In this document: one piece after another, positions 53,047 through 61,543 of the stretch
Position numbering within the stretch: position 1 is the stretch's first letter
Layout: the number at the start of each line of letters is the position of its first letter
NCBI GenBank assembly: GCA_016342325.1
Contig: JAEINR010000009.1
Location: 1-64,000 of the forward strand
Length of the DNA stretch: 64,000 nt
Source of the DNA: Desulfobacterium sp.
Lineage (GTDB): Bacteria; Desulfobacterota; Desulfobacteria; Desulfobacterales; Desulfobacteraceae
Reading direction: 5' to 3'
Program-made: the position numbers and the translations under genes
Notes under the pieces: generated by a model
What the model was told of the DNA's origin: nothing
Database searches by the model: none
Seen by the model: only the letters and a program-made list of their open reading frames with translations

Positions 53047-53919
53047 ATGACACAATGGTATGAACCAATTACTGTTTCCGAGTGGCTCAAGAGAACCCTG
53101 TCCTTTTTTAACCTGCTTCTCCTGGTCGCTCTGGCTACCCTCCTGTTTTCGGAATTCAGGTTTGACTGGGGCGAGCGCCTGGTGGGCAACTACCTTGCCT
53201 CCACCAATGCCCTGCGCCCTGAAGTTGGCATTGTATGGAAGACCGGTAACCAGGCCTCCCGGGCCCACACTGCCCTTGATTCCATGGTGACCGAGCGCCA
53301 GGATACGGCCAGGGCTGTCCAAGGGGCGGCCACCTTTGCGGCCCTTTCCGGGATCGTGTTGCCGGGGCAGTGGACAAGCCTTGACAGCGACCGGTTCAAG
53401 GAACTTTACCTTGGGCTGGCCCCGGATGTCGCATCTGAACTGATCTCTCCTTCCGAACTTGTCTGGCTGTTTGGCAGTCCGGGCCTGACCCGGATCTTCT
53501 GCCAGGGCACCCCCCAGGGGCTGGAAATTTATTTCCTTGGTTCCGACAACCGGGTGATCCGGCAGCTGGACCTTGACCATTCCTTTTTGTCAGGCCTTGA
53601 AAATCAAGGGGCCTCTTTTTCGGGAAAGCTCGAGGATATCCCCGGGTTTGCCGGGCGGATCTTTCCGGCCGACCGGTTTTTTAATGTGCTTCTTGCCCTG
53701 CCAAAGGAGGTGCAGCCGGATCTGATCACCACCCCGGAACTCCTGTTGAGGGAGAAAGGAACCATTGTCCGGGCCGGTATCTGGAACGAGGCAAAATCGG
53801 GATACATACGGCTCGGGTTTGAGTTCCAGGAGAACGGCCACACAAAGATTGTCTTTGTCAGGGCCAGGGAGTGGGCCGTGTGGCGGTTGAGCATGGGCCT
53901 TGCCAAGGGAGATCAATGA
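53047..53919 (+). CDS. uncharacterised inner-membrane protein, PBP operon
   Basis: 290 residues. One N-terminal membrane helix (TLSFFNLLLLVALATLLFSEF) anchors a mainly periplasmic domain with no domain I can name; it contains LPGQWTSLDSDRFKELYLGLAP, LDHSFLSGLENQ and a C-terminal GFEFQENGHTKIVFVRAREWAV. Its stop overlaps the penicillin-binding protein start as ATGA, so the two are co-translated and a role in regulating or assembling that PBP is plausible but unproven. Confidence 0.72.
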   Translation: MTQWYEPITVSEWLKRTLSFFNLLLLVALATLLFSEFRFDWGERLVGNYLASTNALRPEVGIVWKTGNQASRAHTALDSMVTERQDTARAVQGAATFAALSGIVLPGQWTSLDSDRFKELYLGLAPDVASELISPSELVWLFGSPGLTRIFCQGTPQGLEIYFLGSDNRVIRQLDLDHSFLSGLENQGASFSGKLEDIPGFAGRIFPADRFFNVLLALPKEVQPDLITTPELLLREKGTIVRAGIWNEAKSGYIRLGFEFQENGHTKIVFVRAREWAVWRLSMGLAKGDQ

Positions 53920-55940
53920 AGACCTTAAATTCCATCTACTATATTGCAAGGCTATCCTTCTACGCCCTGCTCGCTTTTGCAGGCGTTGCCTTTCTGGTGG
54001 TGACCTGCCTGATCTTTGTTGCGGCCAAGGACCTGCCCCAGGTGCCTGAGCCCCTTGGCAGGATCATTGATGTGCCCCAGACCGAGGTCTTTGCCGTCAC
54101 AGGGGAGCGGCTCATGACCCTGGGGGGCCGGGTGCCGGTACCGCTGTCTTCCGTATCTACCCATTTTCTGGATGCGGTTGTGGCCACCGAGGATCATCGG
54201 TTCTTTGAGCACCACGGCCTGAACAAGCTTCGAACCCTCAAGGCGCTCTATATCACCCTGTTTAAGCCGGGCAAGATCCAGGGGGCGTCCACCATCACCC
54301 AGCAGCTGGCCAAGAACCTTTTTTTCAGCTTTGAAAAGACCTATCTCCGGAAATTCAGGGAGCTTTTGGTGGCGTTCCAGATCGAGGCCACAAGCACCAA
54401 GCAGGAGATTCTCCACGCCTACATCAACCAGATTCATTTTGGGGCAGGGGCCCAGGGCATTGAAAAGGCGTCCCAGCTTTTTTTCGGCATCCCGGCCTCG
54501 GATCTCAACCTGGGCCAGGCATCGCTTTTGGCAGGTCTTCCCAAATCCCCCACCCGGTACAATCCCTTTCGTCACTATGACAGGGCCTTGAAGCGGAGAA
54601 ACACCGTCTTGAAACGGATGGTGGCGGTGGGCGCCATTGAGGCGCTTGCGGCCCGGGAGGCCATGGAAACCCGGCCACAGCTGATTGCCCGCCAGGGAGA
54701 TTCACGGACCGGTTCCTATTTTGTGGATGCCCTGATCAACCAGCTGGTGGAAAAGTACGGGGAGGAGGTTGTTTTCCACGGGGGGATCAAGGTGTTTTCC
54801 ACCCTGGATACCCGACTCCAGGCGGCGGCCGATGGTGCCGTTGCCAAGGGCCTTGTGCGTCTGGACGAAATGATGGGGCTGAAGCAAGGGGATGCACCCC
54901 TGCCCCAGGGCGCCCTGGTCGCCATTGACACCGGTTCCGGTGCCGTAAAAGCCATGGTGGGGGGCCGGGACTACTTTCAGACCGAATTCAACCGGGCCGT
55001 CCAGAGCCGCCGTCAGCCCGGCTCCGGGTTCAAGCCCTTTTTATTTTATGCCGCCTTAAATGACCTGGGCCTTAACCCGGCAAGCGTTCTTACGGACAAG
55101 CCTGTGACCGTTGAAATAAACGGCGCGCCTGACTGGCGACCCCAGAATTTTGAGCGGCGCTTCAAGGGTGGGATGGTGCTGAAACAGGCCCTGACCCATT
55201 CGGTTAACACCATTGCAGCCCAGCTTGTGGAGAGAACAGGCCCTGCCGCCGTCATCCGGACGGCCCAGCGTTGCGGCATCAAGAGCCCCCTTGAGGAGAT
55301 CTATTCCATCGCCCTGGGGACCTGCGGGGTCACCCCCCTGGAGATGGCATCGGCCTTTTCCACCTTTGCCACCAACGGGGTTCGCCATGAACCCTTTCTC
55401 ATATGGCGGGTTGAGGATCCCTTTGGACGGGTGATTGATGAACACATTGCCCAGGGAAAAAGGGTGTTGGATCCTGAAATTACTTTTCAGGTGGTGGACA
55501 TGATGCGGTCGGTGGTGGACAACGGAAGCGGCCGGAACGTTCGACGGCTGGGCTTCACCCGGCCGGCCGCAGGCAAGACTGGCACCACGGATTCCTTTAA
55601 CGATGCCTGGTTCACCGGGTTTACCCCTTCCCTCTCCGTCTCGGTGTGGACGGGATTTGACCGGGAGAAAAAGCTTGCCGTCAAGGGCCGGGTCGGCATC
55701 ACCGGCGGCCGGGCCGCCGCTCCCATCTGGGCAGAGTTCATGAAAGAGGCCTTGAAAAATGAGCCTGAACGGGATTTTCCCATTCCCGGGGGGATTCGGT
55801 TCGAGGCGGTGGACCCGGTCACCGGGTGCGCACCCGAGGGCGATGGATCCCTGGGGACAGATTTGAACTCTGTCCACCAGGTGTTCCGGGTGCCCTTGAA
55901 AGAGGACCAGATCCTTTGCCAGGGGGAGGAGAAGCCATGA
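53916..55940 (+). CDS. class A penicillin-binding protein (PBP1A type)
   Basis: 674 residues. N-terminal membrane helix, then glycosyltransferase domain (VVATEDHRFFEHHGL, GASTITQQLAKNLFFSFE, QIHFGAGAQGIEKASQ) and transpeptidase domain. The serine motif SxxK lies in SRRQPGSGFKPFLFY, the SxN in LTHSVNTIAAQL, and the KTG in AAGKTGTTDSFNDAW. It polymerises and cross-links peptidoglycan at the inner membrane. ATGA overlaps join it to the genes on both sides, so the unknown protein, this enzyme and the SPOR protein are one transcription and translation unit. Confidence 0.94.
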   Translation: MKTLNSIYYIARLSFYALLAFAGVAFLVVTCLIFVAAKDLPQVPEPLGRIIDVPQTEVFAVTGERLMTLGGRVPVPLSSVSTHFLDAVVATEDHRFFEHHGLNKLRTLKALYITLFKPGKIQGASTITQQLAKNLFFSFEKTYLRKFRELLVAFQIEATSTKQEILHAYINQIHFGAGAQGIEKASQLFFGIPASDLNLGQASLLAGLPKSPTRYNPFRHYDRALKRRNTVLKRMVAVGAIEALAAREAMETRPQLIARQGDSRTGSYFVDALINQLVEKYGEEVVFHGGIKVFSTLDTRLQAAADGAVAKGLVRLDEMMGLKQGDAPLPQGALVAIDTGSGAVKAMVGGRDYFQTEFNRAVQSRRQPGSGFKPFLFYAALNDLGLNPASVLTDKPVTVEINGAPDWRPQNFERRFKGGMVLKQALTHSVNTIAAQLVERTGPAAVIRTAQRCGIKSPLEEIYSIALGTCGVTPLEMASAFSTFATNGVRHEPFLIWRVEDPFGRVIDEHIAQGKRVLDPEITFQVVDMMRSVVDNGSGRNVRRLGFTRPAAGKTGTTDSFNDAWFTGFTPSLSVSVWTGFDREKKLAVKGRVGITGGRAAAPIWAEFMKEALKNEPERDFPIPGGIRFEAVDPVTGCAPEGDGSLGTDLNSVHQVFRVPLKEDQILCQGEEKP

Positions 55941-57196
55941 TGCGGATGCTGCGCCATACAACCCTTTGCCTCTGGATGGTAGCGATACTGGGCATTCCCC
56001 TGGTCTTTTGGGCCATGCCTTTGTTGAACGGTTTTTTCCCGGGCCATGATCTTCTGGTGGCCCTGGTGATATTTGGGGCCCTCTATATGGGGGTTGGGTA
56101 TGCCGTGGGGCTGACCGGGGAGCGCCTGGTGATTGCCAGGGTGAAAGAGGCCGAGGCCTGGGAGCGGGCCGGCCTTGCCCGGCGGAGCGAACAGCGGTTC
56201 CTAAAGGCTTTGCGACTCTACGACACCGCCCTTATTTCCCCGTTCAGGGCTGGTCGGATCGCCCTGATCCTTGCCGGCGCCCTGGCAAAGTTCAGCCTCA
56301 CCTCGGCGCTGGAAAACCCTGGCTTTGACCGGGCGGTCAAAGCGTTTTTGCGCATGGCCCCCCAGGAGGAGGAGATCGTTCTTTTGTGGCTGAAGCGGCT
56401 GTGCAATGGCACCACCCCGGGAAGGGAGGACCATGAGATCCTTACCCTGGTGGCCGAGGTTCACCTTGATCATCCCGTGATACGGGCGCTTGTGGCCGAA
56501 CTCTTTGTGGCGTCCGGGCGGACCGACTTTACGGCCCGAAAGATTTACGGGTTGGTCACGGAAGGGTCCGGGTTGAGCCGGGAGACCCTTTCAAACATCA
56601 GCGAACTCCTGGGACCGGAGACCTTGGTCCGTCCGGCGTTTCCGCCAACCGGGTTCAAGCCGGCACCCGGGGTGACCCTGTCCAACCGGGTTAAGGCCAT
56701 GGGCGGGGGAGTCAGGGCCATTGCCGGGATGGTCAAAAGGGCTGTACAACACCTTTTCCTGGTTCTTTATGGCGGCGTGGCTGTCCTGAAGCAGGGGGTT
56801 ACTTTTTTTCGTGGGCAAAAAAGATTTCAAACCGCTCTGAAATGGGGCCTGGGGGGGGTGGTTGCCGTTGTTTTCCTCGGCTTCATGGTCAACACCGTGG
56901 GCCATCTTTTCCATGCCGCCCCCCAGCCGGTGGCGGTGAATAAGGTGGCGGTGGAGATTTCCAAGGGGTTCACCATCCAGGTGGCCGCCTATCTCAAGAA
57001 AAACCATGCCAACGCCTATGTGACAAAGCTCAAGGCCAAAGGCCTTGATGCCTATATTTACAAGGCCGATGGCGGAGGTCGCACCTGGTTCATTGTTCGG
57101 ATCTCACGGTTTGCCGATAAAAAGAGTGCTGCCGACTATGGGAACGGGTTGAAGCGGCAGCACCTGATCGACGATTTCTTTGTTGACAACAATTAG
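55937..57196 (+). CDS. SPOR-domain membrane protein
   Basis: 419 residues from ATG 55937, with GGGGGAGGAG upstream. Two N-terminal membrane helices (TTLCLWMVAILGIPLVFWAMP and DLLVALVIFGALYMGVGYAVG) precede a cytoplasmic helical region. A third helix at about 320 (WGLGGVVAVVFLGFMVNTVGHLF) leads to a C-terminal SPOR domain, GFTIQVAAYLKKNHANAYVTKLKAKG-type, which binds denuded septal glycan. It probably targets the neighbouring class A PBP to division sites. The middle region (RTDFTARKIYGLVTEG) has helical repeats of unknown role. Confidence 0.82.
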   Translation: MMRMLRHTTLCLWMVAILGIPLVFWAMPLLNGFFPGHDLLVALVIFGALYMGVGYAVGLTGERLVIARVKEAEAWERAGLARRSEQRFLKALRLYDTALISPFRAGRIALILAGALAKFSLTSALENPGFDRAVKAFLRMAPQEEEIVLLWLKRLCNGTTPGREDHEILTLVAEVHLDHPVIRALVAELFVASGRTDFTARKIYGLVTEGSGLSRETLSNISELLGPETLVRPAFPPTGFKPAPGVTLSNRVKAMGGGVRAIAGMVKRAVQHLFLVLYGGVAVLKQGVTFFRGQKRFQTALKWGLGGVVAVVFLGFMVNTVGHLFHAAPQPVAVNKVAVEISKGFTIQVAAYLKKNHANAYVTKLKAKGLDAYIYKADGGGRTWFIVRISRFADKKSAADYGNGLKRQHLIDDFFVDNN

Positions 57197-57274
57197 CGTC
57201 CTCTTTCCGATTTTCGCGTTATGTTGGCAAGGAAATCAGAACCCTTTTTGGGCTTTGGCTTGCCCAGGTTAGGC
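57194..57274 (+). repeat. dispersed intergenic element, copy E
   Basis: First hairpin CCGATTTTCGC with GGCAAGGAAATCAG, then CCCTTTTTGGG, second hairpin TTGG, loop CTTGC, CCAG, and tail GTTAGG. It starts at the stop codon of the SPOR gene and ends 20 bases before the convergent yedF stop. Confidence 0.74.
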
Positions 57275-57293
57275 ATGCAGGAACGATTTTTTC

Positions 57294-57899
57294 CTAGAGG
57301 TTGATCACCTTTTCCGCAAGTTGCATGGCGGTGACGATGTCCAGCATGTTGGTGGTCTCTCCCACCTTTTTTTGGTCAAGAATATCAAAATGGGTGAGGC
57401 AGGTGCCGCACACCAGGACGTGAACCCCCTGTTCCTCAAGGGCGCGGATATCCCCAAGAAGTTCCGATCCCTCAATGGTGAACTTGACCCCTGCGTTGAC
57501 AAATACCACCCGCCACAGGTCTTCCCCCATCTCTTTCAGGGTTTTTAAAAAGCTTGCCATGAGCTTCTCGCCGAGGAGATCATCCCCTTTGCCAATGGTC
57601 TGGGAGGCGATCATCACCATGATCTTCTGGTGCTCCGGGTCGTTTGCTTCCATTTCCTGGGGCAGGGGTGAATCCACGGCCGTGATATCCCTTGTGCCCT
57701 CGATCACCGAGGTTCTGCCGTCGGAATCCACCGAGACCTCAAATCCGTTGTAGGTGAGGAAACGGCTCACATTCTCTGCGGCCGCATCGTTGTCCACTGT
57801 CACGCGGATCTGTGCCGGATTCCGGGTTTCGAGGGCTTCTTTTGTCTTCACCACCGGGCCGGGGCATGCAAGCCCTATCCCGTTTATTTCTATTGTCAT
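57294..57899 (-). CDS. yedF: YedF-like sulfurtransferase/selenium metabolism protein
   Basis: 201 residues with two domains. The N-terminal TusA fold has CPGPVVKTKEALE, where the cysteine is the likely sulfur carrier. The C-terminal half has a DsrE-like fold (KIMVMIASQTIGKGDDLLGEKLMASFLKTL) with VHVLVCGTCLTHF as a second cysteine site. This architecture is the YedF type associated with selenium metabolism and sulfur relay, common in Desulfobacterota. The stop lies just after repeat E; a candidate promoter is upstream. No selenoprotein machinery is in view. Confidence 0.9.
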   Translation of the reverse strand: MTIEINGIGLACPGPVVKTKEALETRNPAQIRVTVDNDAAAENVSRFLTYNGFEVSVDSDGRTSVIEGTRDITAVDSPLPQEMEANDPEHQKIMVMIASQTIGKGDDLLGEKLMASFLKTLKEMGEDLWRVVFVNAGVKFTIEGSELLGDIRALEEQGVHVLVCGTCLTHFDILDQKKVGETTNMLDIVTAMQLAEKVINL

Positions 57900-57997
57900 C
57901 TTTACCTGCCTTGGGTTAAAAACGTCACTTTCGGATCTGGGTTTTGATGGACGGCATGGAAAAACAGTCCCCCTGAAAGTTTAAGTTAAAATCATAA

Positions 57998-58026
57998 AAG
58001 TTATTGGGGTTGTCCTGTTTTGTCAA
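57998..58026 (-). promoter_or_regulatory. promoter for yedF
   Basis: Minus strand TTGACA (58021-58026), 17-base spacer, TAACTT (57998-58003). A hairpin AACCCC/GGGGTT (58033-58053) sits just upstream of the -35 and could be an operator. Confidence 0.45.
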
Positions 58027-58126
58027 ATTGAAAACCCCTATGGAATCGGGGTTGGTTATAGAAATATACGATAATGAAAGATTGATCTTGATAGATTACC
58101 ATGATTTGGAATACTAATGTACCATT

Positions 58127-58930
58127 ATGGGTCATGTATTTGATTACAAGGATGCAAGTGGATATGATGCCTGGTTTGAAAAGGTAAAGCAGGGCTACGC
58201 CTTTGATCTGGAGATGAACCTGCTCCTAGGGATGCTGGCCCCCCACCGGGGGGAGCGGCTCCTTGACATTGGGTGCGGAACGGGAAAGAGCCTTGAACCC
58301 CTTCTTTCTTCGTGTCTCCACCTCACCGGGGTGGATGCCTCCCCCTATATGCTGGATCTTGCCCGGGCCCGCTTGCCGGACAAGGTCGACCTTCACCGGG
58401 GCTTTGCCGAAGCCCTTCCCTTTGAGGACAACGCCTTTGATCACGCCATGCTCTTCACCACCCTTGAGTTCACGGACCGGCCTGCCAAGGCCATTGAAGA
58501 GGCCTGCAGGGTGGCGAAGCATTCCGTGGTGCTGGGGGTGCTGAATCGCCATGCGCCCCTTAACCTCATGCGGCGGGTCAAGGGGTTCTTTGTTGCCAAC
58601 ACCTTGTCCCATGCCCACTATTTCAGCATCTGGGAGCTGAAACGAATGATCCATGCCGTCCTGGGTGATGTGCCCCTCTGCTGGAGAACCACCTTGCAGT
58701 GTCCATGGAGCTCAAGCAGGATCGCCAGCTTCCTTGAACGCCAACCTTTGGTCCAGCGCTCTCCCCTGGGCACCATGATCATCATGAAGATCAAGCCGGT
58801 GCCCAAGTTCAGGGTCCGTCCCCTGTGGGTGAGGGTGAAGAACGCAAGGCCTTATAACCCGGTATCAGGATTCGCCAGAATTTTTATGGAGGAGGGAGAT
58901 GAAAACGCTGATTTACGAAAATCTGGATAA
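58127..58930 (+). CDS. class I SAM-dependent methyltransferase
   Basis: 267 residues. Motif I GERLLDIGCGTGKSLEPLL and the acidic VTGVDASPYMLDLARARL give the SAM-binding Rossmann fold, with ALPFEDNAFDHAMLF and CRVAKHSVVLGVLNR as motifs III and IV of the UbiE/small-molecule group. The C-terminal 90 residues are basic and family-specific. The substrate is unknown. It overlaps the AmmeMemoRadiSam gene by 32 bases, so the two are almost surely co-translated and may act on the same product. The start lacks a strong ribosome-binding site. Confidence 0.87.
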   Translation: MGHVFDYKDASGYDAWFEKVKQGYAFDLEMNLLLGMLAPHRGERLLDIGCGTGKSLEPLLSSCLHLTGVDASPYMLDLARARLPDKVDLHRGFAEALPFEDNAFDHAMLFTTLEFTDRPAKAIEEACRVAKHSVVLGVLNRHAPLNLMRRVKGFFVANTLSHAHYFSIWELKRMIHAVLGDVPLCWRTTLQCPWSSSRIASFLERQPLVQRSPLGTMIIMKIKPVPKFRVRPLWVRVKNARPYNPVSGFARIFMEEGDENADLRKSG

Positions 58931-59909
58931 AGGGAAGGTTCGCTGCGGGATTTGCAACCATTTCTGCATCATAGACAAGGGCAAGCGGGGGCTTTGCAAT
59001 GTTCGGGAGAACCAGGATGGCACCCTTGTCTCCCTGGTCTATCCAAAGGTCGTTGCAAGGGGCATTGATCCGGTGGAGAAAAAGCCCATCTTTCATCTTG
59101 CGCCGGGCTCCCTCTCCTTTTCCGTGGCAACGGTGGGCTGCAATTTCAGGTGCAGCTTTTGCCAGAATGCCGACATCGCCCAGATGCCCACCAACAACAA
59201 GGGCCTCATCCAGGGCGCGGACATGACCCCGGAGGAGATCGTGGCCCAGGCGATCCGGGCCAACTGCCGAAGCATCGCCTACACCTACACCGAGCCTGCG
59301 GTCTTTGCGGAGCTTGTCCTTGAAACCGCCAAGCTTGCCTGTAAGGAGGGGCTTTACAACATCATCGTCACCAATGGTTATATGAGTGACGCGCTGATCC
59401 GGGTCCTTGCCCCCTATATTGATGCCGCCAATGTGGATCTAAAGGCCTTTGACGACGGCTTTTACCGGAAATACTGCAAGGCCAAGATCGAACCGGTCAA
59501 GGAGAATCTCAAGCTTATGAAATCCCTTGGTATCCTTGTGGAGGTGACCACGCTTCTCATCCCCGGGCTCAACGACGACACGGACCAGGTCGAGGGCATT
59601 GCCGGGTTCATTGCAACGGAGCTGGGGGTGGAGACCCCCTGGCACGTCTCACGGTTCCACCCCTGCTACCGCATGACCGACCGGGGGGCGACCCCGTTGG
59701 CTTCCATTGAGCGGGCCTTTGACGCCGGCAAGGCCGCCGGCTTGAGATATGTTTACACTGGGAACGTGCCCGGGCTTGGGAGCGAAAACACCCTGTGCCA
59801 CGACTGCGGCGGCCTGTTGGTCAGGCGGGTGGCTTACAAAATTAAAAGTTTCATCACCCCGGAGGGCCGATGTCCTGATTGTAATTCTGCGGTTTATGGA
59901 CTATATTAG
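58899..59909 (+). CDS. amrS: AmmeMemoRadiSam system radical SAM enzyme
   Basis: 336 residues. Radical SAM motif CxxxCxxC lies in VATVGCNFRCSFCQNADIAQ, preceded by four cysteines in CGICNHFCIIDKGKRGLCNV and followed by two late pairs (CHDCGG, CPDC), together the AmmeMemoRadiSam signature. It is the radical-SAM component of a three-protein set whose reaction is unknown. Neither the AMMECR1 nor the MEMO-like gene is in this window, so they may be elsewhere. GGAGGGAG lies before the ATG. Repeat F follows its stop. Confidence 0.92.
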   Translation: MKTLIYENLDKGKVRCGICNHFCIIDKGKRGLCNVRENQDGTLVSLVYPKVVARGIDPVEKKPIFHLAPGSLSFSVATVGCNFRCSFCQNADIAQMPTNNKGLIQGADMTPEEIVAQAIRANCRSIAYTYTEPAVFAELVLETAKLACKEGLYNIIVTNGYMSDALIRVLAPYIDAANVDLKAFDDGFYRKYCKAKIEPVKENLKLMKSLGILVEVTTLLIPGLNDDTDQVEGIAGFIATELGVETPWHVSRFHPCYRMTDRGATPLASIERAFDAGKAAGLRYVYTGNVPGLGSENTLCHDCGGLLVRRVAYKIKSFITPEGRCPDCNSAVYGLY

Positions 59910-59973
59910 AGCGTTTTGTACCGGCCGTCATGGGGAAAAATAACCGGCATGGCCGGCGCATGGTATTTGTGCT

Positions 59974-60049
59974 TTTTAGTTCAGCGTTTTGTGTTATTTT
60001 GGCAAGAGCATTAGAAAATTTTTTTGGGTCTGGCTTGTCCAGATTAGGA
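59974..60049 (+). repeat. dispersed intergenic element, copy F
   Basis: A weak first stem around TTTTGGCAAGAG, then a run TTTTTTTGGG, second hairpin TCTGG, loop CTTGT, CCAGA, and tail TTAGGAG. The tail supplies AGGAG, the likely ribosome-binding site 12 bases before the ubiA ATG. Confidence 0.7.
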
Positions 60050-60062
60050 GATGTGTTCAATA

Positions 60063-60932
60063 ATGAAGTCGCTTGTTAAGGAGAAGATCCTCCTCTTCGG
60101 GAGAATGATCAAATTTTCCCACACCGTGTTTGCCCTTCCTTTTGCTCTTTCCGCCGTGATCATGGCCTGGCAGGGCCATGAACCCAAGATTTCGGTGCTG
60201 TTATGGATACTTGTCGCCATGGTGGGGGCACGGTCGGCCGCCATGGGATTCAACCGGATCCTGGACGCGGATCTTGACAGGGAAAATCCCAGGACCGCCA
60301 ACCGGGAGATTCCCGCGGGCCTGTTGTCAAAAAAAGATGCGGCCTTGTTTGTGGGGGCATCCTCCGCCCTGTTCATCTTTGCTGCGGCCATGCTTGGCAC
60401 CCTCTGTTTCTGGCTCTCGTTTCCCGTGCTTTTTTTTCTCCTGTTCTACTCCTATACCAAGCGGTTCACCCCCTACTGCCACCTCTATCTCGGGGCTGCC
60501 ATCTCCCTTGCGCCCTTGGGCGCCTGGATCGCCGTGACCGGTACCCTTTCCCTGGGGGTGATTTTTCTCACCCTGGCCCTCATGACCTATATCGCAGGGT
60601 TTGACATCCTCTATGCCTGCCAGGACACGGCGTTTGACACAGACGAGGGGCTTTACTCCATTCCGTCTGCCATTGGGCCCAAGAATGCCATGGCCCTGTC
60701 CTCCCTTCTCCACCTGGGAACCCTTGTTTTTTTCTTTGCCATGTACCTTGCCTTTGGCATGGATCCGGTGTTTTTCGGGTTCCTGGGGGTGATCGCCCTG
60801 CTACTCCTGGCCGAGCACCGACTGGTTAAACCGGACAACCTCACCCACATCAACATCGCTTTTTTTCATATCAACAGCGTTGTTTCCATCACCCTCCTTG
60901 CAGGGGTTGTAACCGAGGTGATGGTGGGATGA
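60063..60932 (+). CDS. ubiA: UbiA-family prenyltransferase (probable menaquinone pathway)
   Basis: 289 residues with eight or nine membrane helices. The first aspartate motif is GFNRILDADLDRENPRTANREI (NxxxDxxxD) and the second is YACQDTAFDTDEGLYSIPS. It should attach a polyprenyl chain to an aromatic acid. Sitting with ubiX, and in an organism group that makes menaquinone by the futalosine route, it may be MqnP; the ubiquinone pathway is unlikely here. The ATG at 60063 is preferred over 60051, whose ribosome-binding site would touch it. Its stop overlaps ubiX by ATGA (60929-60932). Confidence 0.88.
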   Translation: MKSLVKEKILLFGRMIKFSHTVFALPFALSAVIMAWQGHEPKISVLLWILVAMVGARSAAMGFNRILDADLDRENPRTANREIPAGLLSKKDAALFVGASSALFIFAAAMLGTLCFWLSFPVLFFLLFYSYTKRFTPYCHLYLGAAISLAPLGAWIAVTGTLSLGVIFLTLALMTYIAGFDILYACQDTAFDTDEGLYSIPSAIGPKNAMALSSLLHLGTLVFFFAMYLAFGMDPVFFGFLGVIALLLLAEHRLVKPDNLTHINIAFFHINSVVSITLLAGVVTEVMVG

Positions 60933-61543
60933 AAACAAAACCGACCTATGTGGTTGCCATCTGCGGCGCTTCGGGCGTTGTTTACGGTATCAGGCTGGTA
61001 AAGGCCCTTGTTGCGTCCCCCTGCCGGGTGATTCTCATGGTGTCCGAGGGTGGGTTCCGGGTGCTTGACCATGAAGCCGGGTTCAAGCCGGGGGACAACC
61101 TTGAGACGTTTTTGGCGGCCCAGGGAGTGGTTTGTCACCCGGAGAGTACCATCAAGGTGTTTGAACAGACCGATTATGCCGCCTCCCCAGCCAGCGGCTC
61201 CTTTGTTCATTCGGGCATGGCCGTTGTGCCCTGTTCCATGAAGAGCCTTGCAAACATCGCGGCGGGCTTTGCCGACAATCTCATCACCCGGTCCGCCGAT
61301 GTCTGCCTCAAGGAGCGGCGCCCCCTGATCCTGGTGCCCAGAGAAACCCCCTTCAGCCTGATTCATCTGGAGAACATGACCCGGGCCTGCCGGGCAGGGG
61401 CCACCATTCTCCCCCCCTCCCCCTCGTTTTATACCTTTGCTTCGACCCTGGAGGCCCTGGTGGACACGGTGGTGGCACGGATACTCGACCACCTGAACGT
61501 GGACCATGACCTGGTTCCCAGGTGGAGCAACGGAACCCGCTGA
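60929..61543 (+). CDS. ubiX: UbiX flavin prenyltransferase
   Basis: 204 residues, the normal UbiX size. It makes prenylated FMN, the cofactor of UbiD-type decarboxylases, which the menaquinone and ubiquinone routes both need. CGASGVVYGIRLVKAL at the FMN site and VVPCSMKSLANIAAGFADNLITRSADVCLKERRPLILVPRETPFS are family signatures. Its stop shares a base with the next gene's ATG (TGATG, 61541-61545). A ubiD gene is not in the window. Confidence 0.94.
   Translation: MKTKPTYVVAICGASGVVYGIRLVKALVASPCRVILMVSEGGFRVLDHEAGFKPGDNLETFLAAQGVVCHPESTIKVFEQTDYAASPASGSFVHSGMAVVPCSMKSLANIAAGFADNLITRSADVCLKERRPLILVPRETPFSLIHLENMTRACRAGATILPPSPSFYTFASTLEALVDTVVARILDHLNVDHDLVPRWSNGTR

Noticed and set aside
57998-58053. 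Hairpin near the yedF promoter as a riboswitch
   Set aside because: It lies upstream of the -35, outside the transcript, so it cannot be a leader; an operator remains possible.
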